A stretch of DNA of 9,272 nt, from NCBI GenBank assembly GCA_045594245.1, contig JAZNYG010000088.1:1-9272 (forward strand), in the 5' to 3' direction. Source of the stretch: UBA1189 sp045594245. Lineage in GTDB: Bacteria; Bacteroidota; Bacteroidia; Bacteroidales; Bacteroidaceae. A model generated the notes under the pieces. That model was not told where the DNA came from, ran no database searches, and worked only from the letters and a program-made list of their open reading frames with translations. Position numbers and translations under genes: made by a program. Below are positions 1-6,136 of this stretch, one piece after another (within the stretch, counting starts at the first letter, position 1; the number at the start of each line of letters is the position of its first letter).

Positions 1-381
1 CTCGGTGCTCAGGTAGGCCAGCTTGGTGCCGCCCTTGATCCAGGTCACATCGCCCTCGCTGGCAGCCGATGTGGTGAGCATGTGATTGTCGGTGCCGTCG
101 GCATTCATCATGTAGATGACGCGGTGGCTCTTGTTCTCGGGGACGCTGTAGTAGGTGACACCGTAGGCAATATGCTTGCCGTCGGGCGAGGGGCTCACGT
201 TGCCGATGCGACCCATAGCCCACAGGGCCTCGGGTGTCATGCGGTTGCCCTCGATCTTGATTTCATTCTTGCCGATGAAGGGGGTATCGGCCTTGGTCTG
301 CTTCTCTTCGCCTCCGCAAGAGCATAAGGCTCCTGCCACGATGGTTGTTGCCATAAGTAGCGCGTGTTTAGTCCAATTCAT
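1..381 (-). CDS. S9-family peptidase (DPP5-like) lipoprotein, N-terminal part
   Basis: Partial gene: 127 codons are present and the rest lies off the left edge. The protein starts MNWTKHALLMATTIVAGALC. A hydrophobic segment (residues 7-20) ends in a lipobox-like L-C-S-C with the lipidated Cys at residue 22, followed by GGEEK, an acidic stretch resembling the Bacteroidetes surface-lipoprotein export signal. Residues 46-127 contain RMTPEALWAMGRIG, VSPSPDGKHIAYGV and VIYMMNADGTDNHMLT. These match the first blades of the beta-propeller of S9 prolyl oligopeptidase/dipeptidyl-peptidase 5-type enzymes, which release dipeptides from peptides at the cell envelope. The catalytic Ser-Asp-His domain would be C-terminal and is not in the window, so activity cannot be judged. 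The start is the only ATG preceding the signal sequence. The gene is divergent from the CotH-like gene. The family call rests on recalled resemblance; membership of a TolB/WD40-type propeller is the safer claim. Confidence 0.85.
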   Translation of the reverse strand, partial: MNWTKHALLMATTIVAGALCSCGGEEKQTKADTPFIGKNEIKIEGNRMTPEALWAMGRIGNVSPSPDGKHIAYGVTYYSVPENKSHRVIYMMNADGTDNHMLTTSAASEGDVTWIKGGTKLAYLSTE

Positions 382-430
382 ATTTATCGATTATTTACTA
401 TTGATATATTACTATTGCATATACAGCGTG

Positions 431-465
431 CAAAAATACTTCTTTTTAGGCGGTAAACCTACAAA
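431..465 (-). promoter_or_regulatory. Candidate Bacteroidetes promoter for the S9 peptidase gene
   Basis: Read on the minus strand, 438-431 is TATTTTTG, a full match to the Bacteroidetes -7 element TAnnTTTG. A TTTG lies at 465-462, giving a 23-bp spacer, slightly longer than the usual 19-21. Transcription would start near 425, leaving a leader of roughly 45 nt before the ATG at 381. The -7 match is good; the -33 assignment is weaker because of the spacing. Confidence 0.5.
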
Positions 466-490
466 TGGATGATATTTTTCATGATGCATT

Positions 491-522
491 TTTGTCGCTT
501 TCGCTAAAAATGTGTTATTTTG
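491..522 (+). promoter_or_regulatory. Candidate Bacteroidetes promoter for the CotH-like gene
   Basis: TTTG at 491-494 is followed after 20 bp by TTATTTTG at 515-522, a 7-of-8 match to the -7 consensus TAnnTTTG. The spacing is the usual one. Transcription would start near 529-530, giving a leader of about 28 nt before the ATG at 558. This placement supports the start at 558 over the upstream in-frame ATG at 465, which would lie before the transcription start. Confidence 0.55.
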
Positions 523-557
523 CATTTTCTAACTACATAAAACACAGCGACAATACA

Positions 558-3500
558 ATGAAACGATTACTACTATCCCTCGCTATATGTTTGACAACGA
601 TAGTTGGTATGGCGCAATATACGCAGCTGACCAACATCCCAACTATTTATATTGAGACTTTCAACAATAGGAGCATCACAAGCAAAACCACCTACATATA
701 TGCCACATTGACCTATGTTGATGGCAACACGATGGTGCAGTATGACTCGCTGCAGATACGTGGTAGAGGTAACTCGACATGGAATCTGGCCAAGAAACCC
801 TACCGCCTCAAGTTTAAGGAGTCAACCAAGTTTTTGGGGAAGGGATTTGCCAAGAACAAGAGTTGGACACTGCTGGCCAACCATGCCGACAAGTCGCTGC
901 TACGTAATGCGGTAACTTTCACTATGGGTGACTTTCTTGGTCAACCTTTCAGTCCTGCAGCACACTTCGTGGATCTTGTGATTAATGGAACCTACTTGGG
1001 CAATTACCAAGTGTCGGACCAAGTGAATGTAGATAACAAACGTGTGGAAATATTCGAACAAGAAGAGGTGGCAACGGCCGACTCCAACATTACAGGTGGG
1101 TATCTGGTGGAAATAGATGGATTCGGCACTAGTGAGGTGGTTAACTTCCGTACGAGCAAGAACCTGATTGTCTCGGTAAAGTCACCGGACGAGGATATTA
1201 TCAATACGGCTCAGAAAAACTATATTAAACAGTATCTTAACGATTTTGAGTCTTCGCTTTTCGGTAGCAACTTTACTGATGCGGCCAATGGCTATCGTGC
1301 TATTGCCGACTCGGCTACGCTTGTGAGTTGGTATATCGCTACTGAATTGAGTGCCAATGTGGATGGTTTCTGGAGTACATTCGTTTATAAAGATAAGGAT
1401 GACCCCAAGCTTTACTTCGGCCCGTTGTGGGATTATGATATCGCCTACAATAATTGTAACCGAGTGGGTGATGTCACGAATCGTGATATGATAGATGCAG
1501 GCTTTGGTAGCGACCTTACCAAAGTATGGGTGAAGCGTATGATTGAGGACCCATGGTTCAACAATGCCGTAAATACTGCATGGAAGCAGAAGGTGGCTGA
1601 AGGTCTTGAGGAGTATCTCTACAACTATATTGATAGTATGGCTACTTATCTTGACCAATCCCAGACGAAGAATTACAATCGCTATTCCATCTCCTCGCAT
1701 GTGTATAATGAGATATACCTTTACTCGACCTATGCCGAATACATTAATCAGCTCAAGACCTTTATTGGGGAACACATGGATTTCCTTACCACTCGATTTG
1801 CCGAGCGTGCCAATGATGTGGGGGGAGGCGATGATCCAGTGGTGACACTTGAACCTTTTGTCTTGCAAAACGAATATTATTATCGCATATATAATAAAGG
1901 GACCAATAAGGTACTCGATATAGCCAACCAATCCGCTGATGCAGGAGCTAATGTGGTGATATGGTCACCTGAATATGGACGCGACACCCAGCTGTGGCAA
2001 ATTGTACCTGTGGGTGACTACTTCCAGCTAATAAATAAAGCTACGGGGATGGCTTTCAATGACCCCTCACCAACAACAGCGGTAGGCACTGCTCTGAATG
2101 TGGCGGTTCCTGATGCAGCAGATTCGCGTCAATGGTGGAAATTCGTGACGGTAAATGAAAACGACAACTACAATATCATCAATGTATATACCGAACATGC
2201 CATCAATAATTCAGGGGGAGGTGCTACCGATGGCAATAACATACTAAGTTATACTAGTGATGACCGAAATTCTGTAAGCAACAATCGCCAGTGGCGTATC
2301 ACTCCCGAGGAGCTTATCCCCGACTATGTGCCTGATGAAGTGAAGGAGGCGTTGGCCGCTACAATAGCTGAGGCAAATGCATTCCTTGCTGCACTTACCG
2401 ACGAACAGATTGGGGAGGGAATATTCTGCTATTCGAATGAACAGATTGCGCAACTCCGACAGATGGTAGCTGATGCTGAAGCATTTGAGTCGACAGTGTC
2501 GGATGATTATATATTGACCAATGTGAATCTGGCCAAGCAACTGGCCGCAGCGCAGACGAAGAATCTGCCCGACGTGAAGCAAAAGTACGTGATACGTCAC
2601 AAGAGTTCCGGATACTATCTTGACATTGTGGAAGACAGATTGAGCATAACGACTCTCAATAACGCCAATGCTGGCCAACAATTTAGCTTTGAACCCACGG
2701 GCAATGGCAATGGAGTGTACTTGAAATCTGCAAGTGGACTCTATGTGGCATTGGGCACAACAAACAGTTGGACGATGATCGGGCAGGAGGTTATCACTGA
2801 TGAAACACGAGCAACGTACGATGTATCTGTGAGTGGTGAATGCTATCGGATATATACCTTGACAGGATTGCTGGGTACTGATGCGACAAGCGACAATTCT
2901 ACCGTATATGCCGACAAACACGAAGATAGACCCGATGAGGTGACGCGTTCAGAATGGGTCATTGAAGAGTTCGTTGATGAAATGGCTGGTCTGAAAGAGG
3001 AGTTGAACACACTTCTTGCTCAAGCCGAGACAGCCATTGACGCCATCAATAAGCGTTGGATTGGTGAGGCACCTATGCAACTTTCACAAGACAATATTGA
3101 CGCTTTGGCAGAGGCTATTGCCGAGGCTGGAGTACGCATATATACATCTAAAGAGGATTATGAGGATATGATTGACTGGCTTACCGATGCTCTGAACACC
3201 TTATATGAGCTCAATGCACCAGACGAAGATGCGGAGTATTATCTGCGTCACCTGGTGGGCTACAACCTGTCGTGCAGCAACGGCCTGATACTCACCCAAG
3301 CCGATACGCTGGATGCTGCACAGCGCTTCCGTCTCATACCCGTTAAGGGTGTCATGAACACCTATAATATCTATACCAATGGGATGTATGTGACTGTTAC
3401 TGATGAGGAGAATGGTACCTTGGCACTCACGGAGACTCCGCGTGACGAACGAGGACATTTTGTAGCTCGCCAAGTCGGTGTCACCATGTTTACTCTGCAG

Positions 3501-3884
3501 AGTGCATTGGGTTATCTGGGAGCGGCTGATGCTGCTGTTGACCTGGGTGAGGCCTGTGTGGCTAATGCGGAGGATAAGGGAAGCAATATCCGCTGGCGAC
3601 TCGTGAAAGCTACAAATCCGATAATTGATGATGCCATAGCTCCGCTACACTCAATAATTGACTATGCGGTAATATATGATAAGAACACCGAGACCATACG
3701 CTTCGAATCCGAGGATATGGCGATACTGGCAAAAGTCGATGTGCAAATCTATACTGTAGGTGGACGTTTACTCTATACCTTCAAAGCCGATGAACGCCAG
3801 TCGGTGGCAAATCTGCCCAGCGGTACTTACCTGGTAAGATGGGCGTTGGGTGATATCTCACGCAGCATCAAGCTAAAGAAATAG
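558..3884 (+). CDS. Secreted CotH-kinase-fold protein with three trefoil-like modules and a T9SS tail
   Basis: This 1108-residue protein has a signal peptide (1-19, ending VGMA before QYTQ). Residues about 25-415 form a CotH domain, with RGRGNSTW (68-75), KPYRLKFK (80-87), LLANHADKSLLRN (105-117), NVDG (267-270) and the acidic WDYD (291-294). CotH proteins are kinase-like; the Bacillus spore-coat member phosphorylates coat proteins, but many bacterial homologues have unknown substrates. After a GGGDDP linker come a ricin-type trefoil (about 436-582; Q478xW480, Q525xW527 and RQW 577-579), a helical segment (590-668), a trefoil-like module (676-800), a second helical segment (803-886) and a third trefoil-like module (893-1017). 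The last 70 residues, with IYTVGGRLLYTF, LPSGTYLVRW and a terminal basic KLKK, fit a T9SS type A sorting domain. An in-frame ATG at 465 was rejected because 558 begins a clean signal peptide behind a promoter candidate. A carbohydrate-binding role is inferred; kinase activity is not shown. Confidence 0.88.
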   Translation: MKRLLLSLAICLTTIVGMAQYTQLTNIPTIYIETFNNRSITSKTTYIYATLTYVDGNTMVQYDSLQIRGRGNSTWNLAKKPYRLKFKESTKFLGKGFAKNKSWTLLANHADKSLLRNAVTFTMGDFLGQPFSPAAHFVDLVINGTYLGNYQVSDQVNVDNKRVEIFEQEEVATADSNITGGYLVEIDGFGTSEVVNFRTSKNLIVSVKSPDEDIINTAQKNYIKQYLNDFESSLFGSNFTDAANGYRAIADSATLVSWYIATELSANVDGFWSTFVYKDKDDPKLYFGPLWDYDIAYNNCNRVGDVTNRDMIDAGFGSDLTKVWVKRMIEDPWFNNAVNTAWKQKVAEGLEEYLYNYIDSMATYLDQSQTKNYNRYSISSHVYNEIYLYSTYAEYINQLKTFIGEHMDFLTTRFAERANDVGGGDDPVVTLEPFVLQNEYYYRIYNKGTNKVLDIANQSADAGANVVIWSPEYGRDTQLWQIVPVGDYFQLINKATGMAFNDPSPTTAVGTALNVAVPDAADSRQWWKFVTVNENDNYNIINVYTEHAINNSGGGATDGNNILSYTSDDRNSVSNNRQWRITPEELIPDYVPDEVKEALAATIAEANAFLAALTDEQIGEGIFCYSNEQIAQLRQMVADAEAFESTVSDDYILTNVNLAKQLAAAQTKNLPDVKQKYVIRHKSSGYYLDIVEDRLSITTLNNANAGQQFSFEPTGNGNGVYLKSASGLYVALGTTNSWTMIGQEVITDETRATYDVSVSGECYRIYTLTGLLGTDATSDNSTVYADKHEDRPDEVTRSEWVIEEFVDEMAGLKEELNTLLAQAETAIDAINKRWIGEAPMQLSQDNIDALAEAIAEAGVRIYTSKEDYEDMIDWLTDALNTLYELNAPDEDAEYYLRHLVGYNLSCSNGLILTQADTLDAAQRFRLIPVKGVMNTYNIYTNGMYVTVTDEENGTLALTETPRDERGHFVARQVGVTMFTLQSALGYLGAADAAVDLGEACVANAEDKGSNIRWRLVKATNPIIDDAIAPLHSIIDYAVIYDKNTETIRFESEDMAILAKVDVQIYTVGGRLLYTFKADERQSVANLPSGTYLVRWALGDISRSIKLKK

Positions 3885-3895
3885 AACAGATAATA

Positions 3896-3923
3896 TTATA
3901 TCAGCTGATATAAAAGGCCTTTT
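3896..3923. repeat. Two overlapping perfect palindromes in the convergent spacer
   Basis: TTATATCAGCTGATATAA (3896-3913) is a perfect 18-bp palindrome. It overlaps by two bases a perfect 12-bp palindrome, AAAAGGCCTTTT (3912-3923). They start 12 bases after the stop codon of the CotH-like gene. Either could form a cruciform, a short RNA hairpin or a dimeric protein site. For plus-strand transcripts the second ends in a short T-run, so the pair may contribute to termination. Function is inferred. Confidence 0.5.
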
Positions 3924-3928
3924 CCAAG

Positions 3929-3977
3929 AATAGAACCGCCCGTCACACTTGGTGTGGCGGGCGGCTTGAGTTCTATT
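3929..3977. terminator. GC-rich hairpin shared by convergent genes, probable terminator
   Basis: The arms 3936-3948 (CCGCCCGTCACAC) and 3952-3964 pair over 13 bp with a single G-T wobble around a TTG loop. An outer 7-bp arm pair, AATAGAA (3929-3935) and TTCTATT (3971-3977), can extend the stem past a 6-base bulge (3965-3970). It lies between two convergent stop codons. On the minus strand the inner stem is followed by the T-rich TTCTATTCTT, which best fits termination of the AsmA-pectate lyase transcript. On the plus strand the following bases are less T-rich. Confidence 0.7.
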
Positions 3978-3986
3978 GGCGGACTA

Positions 3987-6119
3987 TCAATAGTTGTTCC
4001 AGAATACCTTCTTCCCATCTATGATATAGATGCCTGCGGGCAAGCCCAAGAATGCTTCGCCTGGATGTACTTGCTTTCGTACGAGCTGGCCAGTAATGCT
4101 GTAGATGTTGACGGGGGTGATGGCTGGCATCTGAACGATTGTTTCTACGCCAGTCGTGCTGCGAGTCCATAGAGTGATGACCATTACCACTTGCTGCCCG
4201 GAGAACTTGATGGGTAGTGTACCTTGTATCGGAGCGGGCAGTGTCACACTATGCGATACAACTTTGTAATTGCCCTCACTATCCTTGCGCGGGAATACGT
4301 AGTCGGCGCTGCTATATGTGGTGCTTCCCAGTTGAGCAATGTAACCATCAGCATCATCGTAGTTGCAGTAGCCGGTGAAGTCCATGGCAGTAACCTCGAT
4401 GCCCTTTGGTAAGTTGATGGTGTATTCCACATTGCGCGAATACTTGACACCATCCTCTTTGCCAACACTATAACCTTTATTAGAGGAATTTGATATACTA
4501 TATCCCTTGGCAAATCCCCAGTTCCCGTCCGTGCTTGTAGAGGCTGCAAGAACTACTGAAGTAGTTATGGCAGGGTTCTCTTCCTCTTCCGGATCTTCAG
4601 GCTCTTCCCCATCTACATAATAGTCATCGCTAGTATATTCAGGCTGTACGAACTCCGGGAAAAATTCGTTGCTCTCCGCTTCCGTATCGGCAAGACAGTC
4701 CTTGGTAATATGCTCTACGAGGCTGTTGATGTATACCTCAATAGCTGTGTATCCTCCTCCGTTAGGGAATTCCCTTGTAGCATCGGCTGCACTCTTGGGA
4801 TTAAGCCCATTGGCTGTTTCCCAAGCATTAGGGATTCCGTCATTGTCGGTGTCGCGCAAGCGTGCTGTCTGCTTGTAGGTGATGTAACCCTCAGTGTCTG
4901 CTTGAGAGTCGATGATTCCCTTTGTACTTCCCTTTGAACCTTCGTAAGTATAGGTGCCAGTAGCAGTCTCGGTGATGATGCGCAGGTCTATGGCATCGCG
5001 CATATATGAAGCTCCTACGTGCATCAGTACCTTCTCGTAGGCCTTGGCTGCAGAGTGCTGGTTGATAGCAGCTACCTCAAAAGGTGTGTAGGCGTGCAGG
5101 TTGGCTGGAGCAGTCGTCGTAGGGTGTATGCCGTCGCGATTGTTGGCATTCACTTGGGCAATGTTGTTCAAAGCGGTACTGCTTAGGTCAGGACAAGTAG
5201 GGTCAAAATAATTGCCGTCAACATAGAACTGTCCCCATACACCGGCAGCATTGGTATTGCTTCCATCGTCTGGATTGGGCGAGAATATGCGGTGAACGAG
5301 ACTGTTCTTCGTAGCTGTAGAGGGACCAGGCTTGTAGTAGTTGTTGACGAAGTTGTATGAGCCTCCTTCACCTGCGTATCCGCCGTTTGTGGGGCCCCAG
5401 TTATAGAATACGTTGTTGCGCAAGTCTACGCGTTCATCATCAGGACGTCCCGTATAGCGACTTCCGCAGAGACGTGGTGTGCGGCTCTTGTGATGCGCAA
5501 TAAGGTTGTGGTGGAACGTTGCTCCCTCGCCTCCCCAGATACCACCATATCCGTGGCTTCCCTTGCCGTGTACGGAGGTGTTAAGGCTTTCGCTGATGAG
5601 ACACCATTGTAGGGTAAATTCCTTGTTCCCATAGAATGAAGCGCATTCGTCGGTACTCCAACTCATAGAGCAGTGGTCGACAATGACTCCCGTGCGGTTG
5701 GTGCCTGTCATGGCATCATCCTCGGTAGCGCACTCGTCGCCCATACGGCAACGGATATAACGCACAATGACATTGTTGGCACTGATGTTCACATTGTAAT
5801 TCTTAATACAGATACCATCACCAGGAGCCGTCTGTCCAGCAATGGTGATATTGTCGTTCTTGATGCTGAGACGCGACTTCAGTTCTATGGTACCTGATAC
5901 GTCGAATACTACCGTGCGGGCGCCACTTTGAGTAACTGCCCAGCGGAGCGAGCCCTCTCCGCTGTCGTTGAGGTTGGTCACATGCAGTATTTTTCCTCCG
6001 CGTCCGCCAGTCACGTAGCGTCCATAGCCGTCAGCTCCGGGGAATGCGGGTAGGTCGTCTGCTTGTATTGTTGCTGCTGTACAGAGAAGTGCAAGCAACA
6101 TAAATAGAGATTTTTTCAT
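3987..6119 (-). CDS. Secreted pectate lyase (PL1-like) with T9SS sorting tail
   Basis: This 710-residue protein has a signal peptide (1-20, ending TIQA before DDLP). A right-handed beta-helix pectate lyase domain spans about 24-380: FPGADGYGRYVTGGRGG near the N-terminus, VFDVSGTIEL (71-80), ITIAGQTAPGDGI (91-103), acidic EDDAM (133-137) consistent with calcium binding, VDHCSMSWSTDE (147-158) and SRTPR (212-216), where the family's catalytic arginine is expected. Family members cleave alpha-1,4-polygalacturonate by beta-elimination and need calcium. DTDNDGIPNAWE (423-434) is a thrombospondin type 3-like calcium motif. An acidic linker (about 503-516) leads to an unassigned, probably beta-rich region (517-655). 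The C-terminus (about 663-710; VNIYSITGQLVRK, LPAGIYIIDGKK) fits a T9SS type A sorting domain, so secretion or surface attachment is expected. The gene starts 17 bp after the AsmA-like stop, with no separate promoter seen, suggesting co-transcription. No frameshift or truncation is seen. Confidence 0.9.
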   Translation of the reverse strand: MKKSLFMLLALLCTAATIQADDLPAFPGADGYGRYVTGGRGGKILHVTNLNDSGEGSLRWAVTQSGARTVVFDVSGTIELKSRLSIKNDNITIAGQTAPGDGICIKNYNVNISANNVIVRYIRCRMGDECATEDDAMTGTNRTGVIVDHCSMSWSTDECASFYGNKEFTLQWCLISESLNTSVHGKGSHGYGGIWGGEGATFHHNLIAHHKSRTPRLCGSRYTGRPDDERVDLRNNVFYNWGPTNGGYAGEGGSYNFVNNYYKPGPSTATKNSLVHRIFSPNPDDGSNTNAAGVWGQFYVDGNYFDPTCPDLSSTALNNIAQVNANNRDGIHPTTTAPANLHAYTPFEVAAINQHSAAKAYEKVLMHVGASYMRDAIDLRIITETATGTYTYEGSKGSTKGIIDSQADTEGYITYKQTARLRDTDNDGIPNAWETANGLNPKSAADATREFPNGGGYTAIEVYINSLVEHITKDCLADTEAESNEFFPEFVQPEYTSDDYYVDGEEPEDPEEEENPAITTSVVLAASTSTDGNWGFAKGYSISNSSNKGYSVGKEDGVKYSRNVEYTINLPKGIEVTAMDFTGYCNYDDADGYIAQLGSTTYSSADYVFPRKDSEGNYKVVSHSVTLPAPIQGTLPIKFSGQQVVMVITLWTRSTTGVETIVQMPAITPVNIYSITGQLVRKQVHPGEAFLGLPAGIYIIDGKKVFWNNY

Positions 6120-6136
6120 TTTATTATGGTAATAGT

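Noticed and set aside
465..557. Upstream in-frame ATG giving the CotH-like protein 31 extra residues
   Set aside because: The extension would place a non-signal sequence before a clean signal peptide and overlaps the promoter candidate at 491-522.
1182..1931. 249-codon open frame antisense to the CotH-like gene
   Set aside because: It lies wholly inside a well-supported gene, and its translation shows no recognisable domain or signal.
2244..2921. 225-codon open frame antisense to the CotH-like gene
   Set aside because: Same situation: fully overlapped by a recognisable modular protein, with no family features.
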